Shown here piece by piece: positions 7,793-17,549 of a DNA stretch of 64,000 nt (position 1 is the stretch's first letter; every line of letters begins with the position of its first letter). Below the pieces are notes generated by a model, which was not told the DNA's origin, did no database searches, and saw only the letters and a program-made list of their open reading frames with translations. Source of the stretch: CALBTQ01 sp036725605 (GTDB lineage: Bacteria; Lernaellota; Lernaellaia; Lernaellales; Lernaellaceae); NCBI GenBank assembly GCA_036725605.1, contig DAIMDW010000010.1, forward strand, positions 1-64,000, read 5' to 3'. The position numbers were made by a program, and so were the translations under genes.

Positions 7793-10342
7793 ATGAGCGA
7801 AAGAGCGATGCAGGCACAGGTTAACCGGGTGGCCGGCGCGGTCGGGCCGTGGCTGGTCGCCGGCGCCGTGGCGGCGATCGGCGCGGCGGCGTTGCTGGTC
7901 GACGCGCGCGTGTTGCTGGCGTTGCCGGCGGCGTTGCTGGTTTACGCGCTGAATCGAGCGCGCGACGTGTGGCTGCTGATCGCCGCGTTGCTGGCCTTTG
8001 TGCCGTTCTCGTTGCTGCCCGCGCTGCTGGGTTGGGGCAGCGAAATGGGCGGCGGCTTCAACACGATGGGCATGGGCAAGGACATTTTGCACATGCTGGT
8101 GCTCGTCGCGATCGTCTGGCGCACGGCGCGCCGCGACGAAACGTTTCTCGTCGACGACCGCGCCACGTGGCTGTTTCTGGCCTATTTCGGCTGGCTGCTG
8201 GTTCATCTGATTTCCCCCACCGCGCTGATGCCCGGCTTCTGGTCGTGGCGCATTTACATCGAGTTCGCCGTGTTCTATCTGCTGGCGCGCGCGGCGGTGC
8301 GCGATTTGCGCGACGTGCGCTTGCTGCTGGGCGTGTGGATTTTGCTGGCGCTGCCGGTGCTGATCGTTGCCGGCTCGCAGTTGATCGCCGGCCGGTTGTG
8401 GGTCTTTTTCGGCGAGGCCGACGCCTGGGCCGGGGCGCGGCTGAGTTTGGGCGACGAGACCGGCGCGAATTACCTGGCGCTGTTTTTGCTGCCGATCGTG
8501 CTGGGCGGCGCGGGCATGGCCTGGGCGGCGAAAACGCGGCGGGGGCAACTGGCGTGGGCGGCGCTGGCGCTGCTGGCGATGGGGCAGGCGGCGATGACGC
8601 TGTCGCGGCGCGTGTACCTGGCGTTGGCGGTGGGCTTCGCGGTGCTGGCCTGGTTCGACAAGCGGCGCGCGTGGTGGTTCGGTCTGGGCGCGGCCGGCGT
8701 GCTGGCGGCGCTGCCCTTCGTGCCCGCGGGCGTTTACGACCGGCTGGCGTCGATGATCAACGTCACCGACTACCGCAACGTCGGGCGTTTCGAGGAATGG
8801 GCCGCGCTGCTCAAGATGGTCTTCGCCGGACCGGTGCAGGCGCTGTGGGGCGTCGGACCGGGGCGCGTCGGCCAGGTGGCGCTGGACTTCAAAGTGCCCG
8901 GCGCGATTTCGGGCCACAACAGTTTTCTGGTGCAACTGGCCGACCTGGGGTTGATCGGCCTGGGCTTTTTGCTGGCGTTGCTGGCGCTGCACATCCGCCT
9001 GGCCTATCGCCTGGCGCGCGAGCATCGCGGCACGGTTGTCGGCAAGACGGCCGCGACGCTGCTGGCGATTCAACTGGGCTACGCGCTGACCGGCGTGTTC
9101 GGCATCACCTATCACAATTATCCGACCAACCTGCTGGCGTGGCTGGCGATGGGCCTGACCCAGGCGTTGGCCGCGCACGCGGGCCAGGCGCCGCGGCCGT
9201 TGCCGGCGATGCGCCTGGTGCGCGCGGTGTGGCCTTACCGTCGGCGGCTGATCGTCGTCGGCTTTCTTGCGGCGGTGGCGGCCTACGGCGTGTGCCTGTT
9301 GCTGCCGCGTTCTTATCGCGCCGCCGCGCACGTGATGGTCTATGCGGATCGTCAGCCGGCCGCGTTGTCGTTGCCGGAGGCGCAGGCGCCCTTCGCCGCC
9401 GCACTCAGCGACATGCCCGGCGCGCCGCGCGGCAAAGAAGCGTTGCGCGTCTGGTATGCGCTACGCAGCAAGGCCGCGCTGCATGCGGCGTTCGACGAAC
9501 TCGGGTTGCTGCCCACGTTGTTTCCCGCGCGGTGGGACGAAGCAAACAAGCGTTGGCGGGGCGAGCCGCCCACGCCGACGGCCGTCTACGAGAAGGTCTG
9601 GCGCAAACAGGTGTTCGTCGATTGGTTCCGCACCACCGGCGTGTTGCGGGTGACCGCGCAGTGGAGCGATCCGCAAACGGCGGCGGCGCTGGCCGACGCG
9701 ATCGTCCGTCACGGCGAGCGGGTGGCGGCGCGGAGCTTCGCCGATCACGCCGGGGCGAAAAGGCGGGCGCTGCAAGGCGAGCTGGCGGCGCTGGACGAGC
9801 AATTGGCCGGCGTCGAAAACGAGCTGGCGGCCTATCGGCGCGAACACGAATTGGTGACGCCCGCGTTGCAGGCCGACACCGCGCTGACCTACTGGGGCGA
9901 CCTGTGGGCGGCGCGCATCGAGAAGGACGCCGAGCGGGCGATGTTGTTGCGTTTGGCGTCGCCGGATCATCCGCGCGCGCGGCGGTTGCGGGCGGAGAGT
10001 GCGGCGCTGGCGGCGGCGGCCGATCGCCTGACGACCGGGGACGTTCCGTTTTTGCCGCCGCTGGACGAACTGGCGCAGCGGCAACTGGGCGACCGGCGGT
10101 TGGCGCGCGAGCAAGCGGCGCTGGACGACGCGCTGACCGAAATCGCGCCGCTGGCCGCGTTGTGGCAGACGCGCGCGGAAATGGGCGAAGCGACGCTGCT
10201 GGCGCTCGATGCCGCGCAGGCGCCCGAACGAAGGTATTTTCCGTCGCGGACGACGACCGCGGCCGCCGTGGCCGCGCTGGTCGGCTACGCGTTGTTGCTC
10301 TCGTGGCTGGCGCCCGTGGCGCGGTCGCGGCAATCCGGTTGA
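7793..10342 (+). CDS. O-antigen ligase/polymerase (Wzy/WaaL-type) fused to a Wzz-like chain-length domain
   Basis: About 849 residues. The N-terminal half (about residues 10-470) has 10 or more hydrophobic segments and the O-antigen ligase signature around 'GRFEEWAALLKMVFAGPVQALWGVGPG', with 'GAISGHNSFLVQLADLGLIGLGFLL' after it. After 'VWPYRRRLIVVGFLAAV' the protein turns into a Wzz/GumC-like module. This has a transmembrane entry, a periplasmic region with 'LRVTAQWSDPQTAAALADAIV', a long Ala/Glu/Arg-rich coiled coil (AKRRALQGELAALDEQLAGVENELAAYRRE) and a closing membrane helix. No cytoplasmic kinase is seen. Both functions belong to cell-surface polysaccharide export. Starts at 7775, 7793 or 7808 are possible; none has a strong ribosome site. 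Confidence 0.8.
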   Translation: MSERAMQAQVNRVAGAVGPWLVAGAVAAIGAAALLVDARVLLALPAALLVYALNRARDVWLLIAALLAFVPFSLLPALLGWGSEMGGGFNTMGMGKDILHMLVLVAIVWRTARRDETFLVDDRATWLFLAYFGWLLVHLISPTALMPGFWSWRIYIEFAVFYLLARAAVRDLRDVRLLLGVWILLALPVLIVAGSQLIAGRLWVFFGEADAWAGARLSLGDETGANYLALFLLPIVLGGAGMAWAAKTRRGQLAWAALALLAMGQAAMTLSRRVYLALAVGFAVLAWFDKRRAWWFGLGAAGVLAALPFVPAGVYDRLASMINVTDYRNVGRFEEWAALLKMVFAGPVQALWGVGPGRVGQVALDFKVPGAISGHNSFLVQLADLGLIGLGFLLALLALHIRLAYRLAREHRGTVVGKTAATLLAIQLGYALTGVFGITYHNYPTNLLAWLAMGLTQALAAHAGQAPRPLPAMRLVRAVWPYRRRLIVVGFLAAVAAYGVCLLLPRSYRAAAHVMVYADRQPAALSLPEAQAPFAAALSDMPGAPRGKEALRVWYALRSKAALHAAFDELGLLPTLFPARWDEANKRWRGEPPTPTAVYEKVWRKQVFVDWFRTTGVLRVTAQWSDPQTAAALADAIVRHGERVAARSFADHAGAKRRALQGELAALDEQLAGVENELAAYRREHELVTPALQADTALTYWGDLWAARIEKDAERAMLLRLASPDHPRARRLRAESAALAAAADRLTTGDVPFLPPLDELAQRQLGDRRLAREQAALDDALTEIAPLAALWQTRAEMGEATLLALDAAQAPERRYFPSRTTTAAAVAALVGYALLLSWLAPVARSRQSG

Positions 10343-10399
10343 CAGCGCGGCGCGGGCAAAAGAAACTCGGGGCGCCGAAAAGAAGAAGGAAGGGACCCG

Positions 10400-11437
<1,038 letters not shown>

Positions 11438-11538
11438 TCGCTTGCGCGATCGGCGCATTATGAATAAAATAGCACGTTCACCGGATTGATAACGTCGGTT
11501 TGCCCGGCGATGGTGGATCACCCAACAGGAGCGGGCCA

Positions 11539-13710
11539 ATGCCCAAACGTATTTTAGTAGTCGACGACGATCGAAATATCGGACAGATTCTGCATGCTTC
11601 CTTCAGCTCGAAGGGGTATGAAACCATCGTGTCGCGCAACGGAGAAGACGCGCTGGCCAAGTTCAGTCAGATCCAACCCGACCTGGTGCTGCTGGATGTC
11701 CTGCTGCCCCGGATGAACGGTTGGGAAGTCTGCAAAAAGCTGAAGGAAACCGACGCCGGCCAAAACACGCCGATCATCCTGATGAGCGCGGTGTACAAGA
11801 ATTACAAAATGCAGCAGGACGCGCGCGAGAAATACGGCGCCGACGATTTCGTCGAAAAGCCGTTCCAGTTGTCGCGCCTGCTGGATAAAGTCTCCGGTCT
11901 GCTGGGACCCGGCGAAGCCGGTGCGGTCGTCACCGAGGCCGAGGGCGTCGAACTCGACGAAGCCCCGGCGGTCGAGAAGGCCATTCCCCAGGTCAACCTG
12001 GAAGGCGATTTTTCCACCATGAGCTTCGCCGAGATTCTGCACGCGGTCTACGTGATGGCCAAGAGCGGCTATCTGCTGGTGAAGAGCAACGACGTGGAAA
12101 AGGAAATCGCGGTCAAGGAAGGGTACCCGGTCAGCGTGCGCACGACGCTGGAAGACGAGTACTTCGGCAACTTCCTGGTGCGCAAGCGCAAGATCACGCC
12201 GGAAGAGCGCGACGAATCGGTCAAGCGGATGAAAGAGTCCAACCGTCTGCAGGGCACCATCCTGATCGAGATGGGCGCGCTCACGCCGCACGAACTGGTG
12301 CGTTTCCTGCGCATGCAGATGCGCGAGAAATTGTTCGAGATATTCCGCTGGCGCGAAGGTATTTTCAAGTTCACCGAAAACCGCGACGTGCAGGGCGACA
12401 TCACCACGTTGGACATGAGTACGGCCAACGTGATCAGCATGGGCGTCGAGGAGCACTACGACCTGGATCGCCTGATGCCGATCATCGACGAATGGCGCGG
12501 CAAGTACCTGCGCCCGGGCGCCAACTTGCACTATCGCTATCAGGATCTGGAACTGACGCAGCGCGAGCGGGCGATCTTCGAGGAGATCGACGGTCAGCAC
12601 AAGGTGGACGAGGTGCTGGGCGCGCTGGACGTCGAGCTCGAACGCGCCAACCAGATCGTTTACACGTTGATCGTCACCGAGATGGTCGAGCTGATCGACG
12701 CGCCGTTGGACAAACCCGAGTTGCTGGCTTCCGAGGCCGACGAGCAGCCCGCGCCCGTCGCGCCGCCCAAGGCCGCGCCCGCCGCGCCCAAGCCGAGCGA
12801 GCCCGCGCCCAAGCCGGTCGAATCCGCGTCCAAACCGGTCGAACCCGCGCCGGTCAAGGAAGCGGAACCGGAAGCGATCGACGAGGAAGAGCCGGCGGCG
12901 GAACCGGAGGAGGACGGCGACGCCGAAACCCGCAATAAGGTGCGCGAAGTCTATGCCCGGGTGACCGACGGCAATTACTTCCACGTGTTGGGCGTCGGCG
13001 AGAATCCGACCGAACACGAAGTGCGTCTCGCCTATCATCGCATGGCCAAGGAATTTCACCCCGACCGGTTCTTCGGCATGGCCAGTCCCGAAATCAAAGC
13101 CCAGGTCGAGGAGATTTTCCGTCTGGCGGCCAAGGCGTACGAGGAACTCAACACGCAGGAAAAGATCGCGCAGTATAAAGAGAAGATCGAGGGCGAGGAC
13201 GAGGGGCCCAAGACCGACGTGCGCATCGAGGGCGTGAAAAAGATCATCATCGCCGAACAGAATTTCCAGAACGGCAAGCAATACATGAAGGAAAAGCGCT
13301 ACGCGCGCGCCGCGTTCGAATTCCGCAAGGCGATGGAAATCACGAACAACGAGGCGGAGTATATCGCGCACTACGGCTGGGCGATGTACAATATCCCCTA
13401 CGAAGAAGATATTTCGGAAGAGGATTCGAAGTTGTTCTCCGGCGAGTCGCCTTCGGACCTGCAGTTCCAGGGCCGCGAAGCGCTCAACCGCGCGATTTCG
13501 ATCAATCCGCGATCGGAGAAGTCATATTTGTTTCTCGGCTCGATTTACAAATCGCAGGGCCTCAAGGAATTCGCCGAAAAGCAGTACGAAAAAGCGCTGA
13601 TCTGCAATCCGAATTGCATCGAGGCGCTGCGCGAACTGCGGCTGATCAAGCTGGAAGAACAAAAGAAAGCGAAGAAGAAGTCGTTCATCGAACGGCTGTT
13701 GGGACGGTAG
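11539..13710 (+). CDS. response-regulator receiver / DUF4388 / DnaJ / TPR protein
   Basis: 723 residues; ATG with CAGGAG upstream. Residues 1-120 are a receiver domain with DDD at 9-11, phospho-acceptor D53 (LLDVLLP) and K107 (FVEKPF). Residues about 155-310 match DUF4388/PATAN ('FSTMSFAEILHAVYVMAKSGYL', 'REKLFEIFRWREGIFKF'). A Pro/Ala/Glu-rich linker (about 405-465) leads to a J-domain starting near residue 477 ('YFHVLGVGENPTEHEVRLAYHRMAKEFHPDRF') with an intact HPD at about 506-508. The C-terminal third has TPR-like repeats ('QYMKEKRYARAAFEFRKAMEI', 'SEKSYLFLGSIYKSQG'). It may link a phosphorylation signal to DnaK recruitment. The next gene starts 28 bp downstream and may be co-transcribed. 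Confidence 0.88.
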   Translation: MPKRILVVDDDRNIGQILHASFSSKGYETIVSRNGEDALAKFSQIQPDLVLLDVLLPRMNGWEVCKKLKETDAGQNTPIILMSAVYKNYKMQQDAREKYGADDFVEKPFQLSRLLDKVSGLLGPGEAGAVVTEAEGVELDEAPAVEKAIPQVNLEGDFSTMSFAEILHAVYVMAKSGYLLVKSNDVEKEIAVKEGYPVSVRTTLEDEYFGNFLVRKRKITPEERDESVKRMKESNRLQGTILIEMGALTPHELVRFLRMQMREKLFEIFRWREGIFKFTENRDVQGDITTLDMSTANVISMGVEEHYDLDRLMPIIDEWRGKYLRPGANLHYRYQDLELTQRERAIFEEIDGQHKVDEVLGALDVELERANQIVYTLIVTEMVELIDAPLDKPELLASEADEQPAPVAPPKAAPAAPKPSEPAPKPVESASKPVEPAPVKEAEPEAIDEEEPAAEPEEDGDAETRNKVREVYARVTDGNYFHVLGVGENPTEHEVRLAYHRMAKEFHPDRFFGMASPEIKAQVEEIFRLAAKAYEELNTQEKIAQYKEKIEGEDEGPKTDVRIEGVKKIIIAEQNFQNGKQYMKEKRYARAAFEFRKAMEITNNEAEYIAHYGWAMYNIPYEEDISEEDSKLFSGESPSDLQFQGREALNRAISINPRSEKSYLFLGSIYKSQGLKEFAEKQYEKALICNPNCIEALRELRLIKLEEQKKAKKKSFIERLLGR

Positions 13711-13738
13711 TCGGACTGCGCATTACGGGGACGTTGTG

Positions 13739-14329
13739 ATGGAAGCGTTGCAAGCGGTGTTGGCGAAAGTACAGAATCATCAAGTCATCATTACACTGTT
13801 TTGGCTGTTCCTGCTGACTGTGTTAACCGCGCTGATTGTGCTGCGGCAACGGCGGGTGAAACGGTTGGAAAACTTGATCGGCGCCCACTTTGCCAATATC
13901 CGCAACAAGCTGGAAGAGACCGAGGCGCGCCAGAAGAAAACGCTGGGCGACGGCATCGCCGACCTCAAAAAACAGACCGACACGGTGCTGTCGTTTCAGG
14001 AACAGGCGACCAAAAACACCGGCCACATCACCGCCAAGCTCGAAGAAATCGGCAATACCACGCGTGAGATGATTTACGATCTGCAGGCGACCGTCACCGA
14101 AAAAAGCAGTGGCGCCGACATGGAAAGACTCGTGGTGAACCTGCGCGAAAAGGTCGAGGAGCTCACCGACGAACTGGCCTGGACCAACAACTGGTTCGAG
14201 GATATGCGCGCGCTGGAAACCGCCGTCATCAACCTCGTTGGCCCGGCGAAAATGCGCAAGCTCATCGACAAAGAGCGCTCCATCGCCCAAGCCGCCGGCG
14301 AAGAACTCATCAAAAAGAGCGGGCTGTAA
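13739..14329 (+). CDS. single-pass membrane coiled-coil protein
   Basis: 196 residues. The ATG at 13739 is preferred over the GTG three bases upstream because GGGGA then has a seven-base spacer. One membrane helix (VIITLFWLFLLTVLTALIVL, about residues 15-34) is followed by a basic stretch and a long heptad-rich region ('LEETEARQKKTLGDGIADLKKQTD', 'LVVNLREKVEELTDELAW'). No enzymatic motif is visible. It lies 28 bp after the receiver-DnaJ gene, so a shared transcript is likely. Function unknown; a scaffold or chemoreceptor-like signalling role is only a guess. Confidence 0.8.
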   Translation: MEALQAVLAKVQNHQVIITLFWLFLLTVLTALIVLRQRRVKRLENLIGAHFANIRNKLEETEARQKKTLGDGIADLKKQTDTVLSFQEQATKNTGHITAKLEEIGNTTREMIYDLQATVTEKSSGADMERLVVNLREKVEELTDELAWTNNWFEDMRALETAVINLVGPAKMRKLIDKERSIAQAAGEELIKKSGL

Positions 14330-14444
14330 TCTCCACCAAGAATAATTCCCGGACCTACCAGGAATAATTCCTGGACCTATGTTTCATTCATTGTGTGCCG
14401 CCTCGGCCGGCGCCGACGCGCGCGTATCCATGTCATTGCCATCG

Positions 14445-14569
14445 GCGCGACGAAGGATCTACATTCACGAACGAGAGATCCTTCGCTGCGCTCAGGATGA
14501 CTTGTGTCGGGTGCCACACTTTTGGCGAAGCCAAAGGTGTGCTGGTTCACACAACGCACAGCTTACGCC
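14445..14569. repeat. interspersed hairpin repeat, copy 1
   Basis: Copy 1 of a repeat of about 125 bp. It begins GCGCGACGAAGGATCT and contains an inverted repeat GAAGGATCT/AGATCCTTC (14452-14460 with 14476-14484). A strong stem CACACTTTTGGC-GAA-GCCAAAGGTGTG lies at 14515-14541. Its end is followed by a further imperfect stem (CACAG..TTACGCC / GGCGTAA..CTGTG) absent from copy 2. The GACGAAGNATCT core resembles a dispersed REP-like element that I recall from other environmental genomes. Confidence 0.75.
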
Positions 14570-14623
14570 AAGGGCGTAAACTGTGGCACACGGAAAAACG
14601 GTCATTCTGAGGAGCGCCGGAGG

Positions 14624-14747
14624 CGCGACGAAGAATCTACGTACACTAACGAGAGATTCTTCACTTCGTTCAGGATGACTTGTGTCGGGTGCCACACTTT
14701 TGGCGAAGCCAAAGGTGTGCTGGTTCACACAATGTACAGCTTACGCC
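14624..14747. repeat. interspersed hairpin repeat, copy 2
   Basis: Second, slightly diverged copy in direct orientation, about 180 bp after the first. It begins GCGCGACGAAGAATCT. It carries the compensated inverted repeat GAAGAATCT/AGATTCTTC, so both arms changed together, and an identical CACACTTTTGGC-GAA-GCCAAAGGTGTG stem at 14693-14719. It ends 16 bp before the stop codon of the PIG-L gene, where the stem may also act as a transcript end. Confidence 0.75.
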
Positions 14748-14762
14748 GAGGGAATCGATGCC

Positions 14763-15686
14763 TTACTTGCGCCGCGGGAACGCCGCGACGATCGGCCGCA
14801 CCGATTTGGCGAAGCTGACCGGCACGTTGTTGAAGTGATCGCCGATGTAGTTGGCGACGTCAAGCTTATGCGGATTGGCCAGGTAGTCCCAATCCTCGGG
14901 CACCGGGCCCCACTCCTCGACCGACAAATACTCTTCGGCGGTGATCGGCTTGCCCTGGGTAAACAGGCCGAGGAAGCCGACGCCCTTGACGATCGTCTGG
15001 AATTTCTCGAACAACGCCATCTGCGACGGGTAGGCCTCGAACTGGCGCATCTTGTTGGCCTTCTCAAAATCATTGAGGTGATAGCGCCAGCGCAGGCCGC
15101 GGTAGAACGGGTTGAAGCGTAGCGCGACCAGCACGGTGTACTCGTACATCGGCACGTGGATGAACGGCACGACCTGTCCGCTGTCGCGCTCGTAGTCGTC
15201 GACGGCCAGCCGCGTGAAATAGTGCGTCAGGTCGTGTTCGGGATTGCCGCCCTGGTAGGCGCAGGTGAACACCGCCTGCGGTTTGTAGTCGAAAATATAT
15301 TCGCGAATGCGATCGTAGATCGTTTGGAAGAACGGCTTGAGCCAGGTCGCCGAGCGATGGTTGAGCGTCACGTACATCAGCCGGCGGTAGATTTCCACCT
15401 CGGAGAAATCCAGGCAGGCGGTGCGCTCGGCCGGGATGCCCACCGCCGCCGCGCTGTCGATCGCCTCGGCCATGCGGATGCGGCCGTAGGGATACGGGCT
15501 GAGGTCGGTGAGGAAATACAGGCCGTCGCCGTTGGTCACCCAGAGGATGCCCATGCGCGCGGCGCTACGCGACAGCACGCCGGAGAAGGTGCATTCGTCG
15601 TCCTGGTGCGCGACCACGGTCAGCGGGCGCTCCATTTCGTCGAGCGCGGCAAGAAAATCTTCCAGGCGGTAGTAGGGCAAAGACAT
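14763..15686 (-). CDS. PIG-L/LmbE family deacetylase
   Basis: 307 residues, ATG with GGGAG upstream. The N-terminal motif 'LTVVAHQDDECTFSGVL' corresponds to the AHPDDE zinc-binding signature of PIG-L/LmbE N-acetylglucosaminyl deacetylases, with Gln replacing Pro. The second zinc histidine is probably in 'YQGGNPEHDLTHYFT'. Substrates in the family are N-acetylated sugars or conjugates; this one cannot be assigned. The region after residue 200 is rich in aromatic residues and less recognisable. The 3' side is bounded by the hairpin repeats. Confidence 0.85.
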   Translation of the reverse strand: MSLPYYRLEDFLAALDEMERPLTVVAHQDDECTFSGVLSRSAARMGILWVTNGDGLYFLTDLSPYPYGRIRMAEAIDSAAAVGIPAERTACLDFSEVEIYRRLMYVTLNHRSATWLKPFFQTIYDRIREYIFDYKPQAVFTCAYQGGNPEHDLTHYFTRLAVDDYERDSGQVVPFIHVPMYEYTVLVALRFNPFYRGLRWRYHLNDFEKANKMRQFEAYPSQMALFEKFQTIVKGVGFLGLFTQGKPITAEEYLSVEEWGPVPEDWDYLANPHKLDVANYIGDHFNNVPVSFAKSVRPIVAAFPRRK

Positions 15687-15791
15687 GTCGTTCTCCCTTG
15701 GCGTCGGTTCGCGAAATTGTAGGGAGCCGGGCGCTTTTTGGCAAGCAGGGGCCTTGTGCTACAGTGAGGCGAACTTGCGCGAGGGAAGGCG

Positions 15792-16553
15792 ATGCGGCGA
15801 TTCGTTCGATATTTGGTGATTTGTTCGGCGTTGTTGTGGGCGGCGTGGCCCGCGCCCGCGGCGGAGGAGGCCGACGCGCCGCCGACCGTCGCGACGCCGA
15901 TTTTGTTGCCGGGCGAAATGCCGCCGGCGTGCCGGGAACACGCGCTGGCGCGGCACAAGCAGTTCGCGCTGGCCGACCAGGTCGCGGAGAAAAGTCCGGA
16001 CGTGGTGTTCATCGGCGACTCGCTGGTCGAGGGTTGGCGGCCGCTGCCGCGTTTGGCGAAGGGGCGGGTGGCGGACAATCGCGGCGTGGCCTGCGACACG
16101 ATCAACGGCGTGCACGAGCGCCTGGTGCGCGACGTCATCGCCCGCCAGCCAAAGGTCGCGGTGATCCTGGTGGGTATCAACGACATGTTTCTCGTCCATC
16201 GCCTGGCGAGCTGGAACCGCGCCGATTACGTGGCGCTCAACGTCACCGCCGTCGCGCTGCGCCTGCAAAGCCACGGCATCGAGCCGCTGGTCGTTTCGCT
16301 GCTGCCCGTGCGCAATCCGCTGCCCGGCATGAGCGTCGCGGCGAGCAACGAACTGCTGCGCGATCTGAATACGAACCTGCGCCGGCATTGCGCGAAGCTG
16401 GGCGTCGAGTTTCTCGACGTGCAACGCGCGCTGGGCGACGGCTCGCACGGCCTGCGGGAAAGCTACACCACCGACGGCCTGCACCTGTCGTCCGAGGCGT
16501 ATCGCCTGCTGAACACGATCGTCGAAAAGACGCTGGCGCGCATGTTGCGTTAG
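15792..16553 (+). CDS. secreted SGNH/GDSL hydrolase
   Basis: 253 residues starting at an ATG with GGGAAGG upstream. A cleavable signal peptide (LVICSALLWAAWPAPAA) is followed by the four SGNH blocks: 'VVFIGDSLVEGW' (Ser), 'NRGVACDTI' (Gly), 'ILVGINDMF' (Asn) and 'YTTDGLHLSSEAY' (Asp/His). The layout resembles the PAF-acetylhydrolase beta/gamma type of esterase. It is probably a periplasmic or secreted esterase of unknown substrate, possibly deacetylating surface glycans. Confidence 0.88.
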   Translation: MRRFVRYLVICSALLWAAWPAPAAEEADAPPTVATPILLPGEMPPACREHALARHKQFALADQVAEKSPDVVFIGDSLVEGWRPLPRLAKGRVADNRGVACDTINGVHERLVRDVIARQPKVAVILVGINDMFLVHRLASWNRADYVALNVTAVALRLQSHGIEPLVVSLLPVRNPLPGMSVAASNELLRDLNTNLRRHCAKLGVEFLDVQRALGDGSHGLRESYTTDGLHLSSEAYRLLNTIVEKTLARMLR

Positions 16554-16569
16554 GTCGGGAAATCCGGCA

Positions 16570-16588
16570 ATATTATATTTCATAATAT
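16570..16588. other. AT-rich hairpin before the GIDE-like gene array
   Basis: An AT-rich inverted repeat ATATTAT-ATTTC-ATAATAT stands out in GC-rich surroundings, 17 bp after the SGNH stop codon and 80 bp before the first GIDE-like gene. It could be part of a promoter or a transcript end. The sequence does not decide which. Confidence 0.45.
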
Positions 16589-16667
16589 ATTGAAACGCCG
16601 AATGACGGGCGCGATCATTCCGGATGAATCCGCCCGCCTCGGCCACCCAATTGATCGGGGAGCGACC

Positions 16668-17519
16668 ATGTTGCCTTCGGACCAAAATGCAACCGACCAG
16701 CCGAAAACAAATGCGGATGGTTTATTGCCGCCGCTGCCGCCGCGCGAGATCCCGGCCTCGTCGGGCATGAGCTTCAAGAAATCGTTGAGCCAGATCTTAC
16801 CCATTGTTCTTTATGCGGTTCAGGTTTTCCTGGTCTTGGATGCCGACCGGGGAGACATGCTGTGGCATTTCGGCTCCTGGTATTTGTTCCCCGCCGCGTT
16901 GTTCGCGTATTGTTACTGGCGGGCGTCGGTGAAATTTCACGCCTGGCAAGACATTCCGCCGACCAAGATCGGCGAGCTAGCGCCGGGGATGGTCAAGGTC
17001 GAAGGACGCGCACGGTTGCTGCACGACCTGGTGATTCCGGGCACCGACACCAAGGCGGTGCTCTACCTGAGCAAAAAGTATCGCCATTCGGACAAGCATA
17101 AGCGGTTGGTTGCGGCGACCGACTCAGCCGACAATCCGTTTCTGCTGGTCGACGATACCGGCTCGGTGATGGTCGATCCGCGCGAGGCGACGATCGATTA
17201 TACGAAGCTGGTTGAAGTCGAGGGGGTGCCCGAAAGAAGAAAGATCATCGTATATTCGGTCAGCTACATTCCGGAAGATCAACCGTTGACGGTCGTGGGC
17301 TTTGCCCGTCCGCTCACCGACGATCAAGGCAACGAAACACCCGGCCGCCTGGTAATCGGCCAGTCTCCGAGCGGGAATCTGCCGCATACGATCACCGATG
17401 GATCGGCGGTCCAAGGTATTTATTCCAGATTATACCTGGCATTGATTGTCCACGTCGGATTGACGCTGTTGACGCTGGTGCCGTTATACATCCACTACCG
17501 CGTGTGGCAATGTTTTTGA
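16668..17519 (+). CDS. GIDE-like domain membrane protein, paralogue 1
   Basis: 283 residues; ATG with GGGGAG at five bases. Layout: a polar N-terminal tail, two membrane segments (ILPIVLYAVQVFLVL and WYLFPAALFAYCYW), a cytoplasmic or periplasmic beta-rich domain and a C-terminal membrane helix. The domain pattern 'IGELAPGMVKVEGRA..LHDLVIPGT', then 'NPFLLVDDTGSVMVDPREA', matches the fold of GIDE domains (as in the membrane ubiquitin ligase MUL1), known in bacteria as a domain of unknown role. No RING finger is present. First of three near-identical tandem copies. Confidence 0.7.
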   Translation: MLPSDQNATDQPKTNADGLLPPLPPREIPASSGMSFKKSLSQILPIVLYAVQVFLVLDADRGDMLWHFGSWYLFPAALFAYCYWRASVKFHAWQDIPPTKIGELAPGMVKVEGRARLLHDLVIPGTDTKAVLYLSKKYRHSDKHKRLVAATDSADNPFLLVDDTGSVMVDPREATIDYTKLVEVEGVPERRKIIVYSVSYIPEDQPLTVVGFARPLTDDQGNETPGRLVIGQSPSGNLPHTITDGSAVQGIYSRLYLALIVHVGLTLLTLVPLYIHYRVWQCF

Positions 17520-17549
17520 GAAAGAGTCCTTATTGATCGGGGAACGACC

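Larger units (their letters stand above)
14330..14762. other. intergenic region with repeats between two convergent genes
   Basis: 433 bp with no supportable gene. It opens with two copies of a GAATAATTCC-GGACCTA sequence (14340-14358 and 14361-14380), the second forming a 17-bp palindrome at 14358-14374. It then holds the two long repeat copies described separately. Short open frames here read through repeat hairpins and are not credible genes. Confidence 0.8.

Noticed and set aside
14379..14818. Several small frames across the hairpin repeats
   Set aside because: Both repeat copies generate the same peptide fragments ('TFGEAKGV') in frames on both strands, which shows the openness comes from the repeat and not from a gene.
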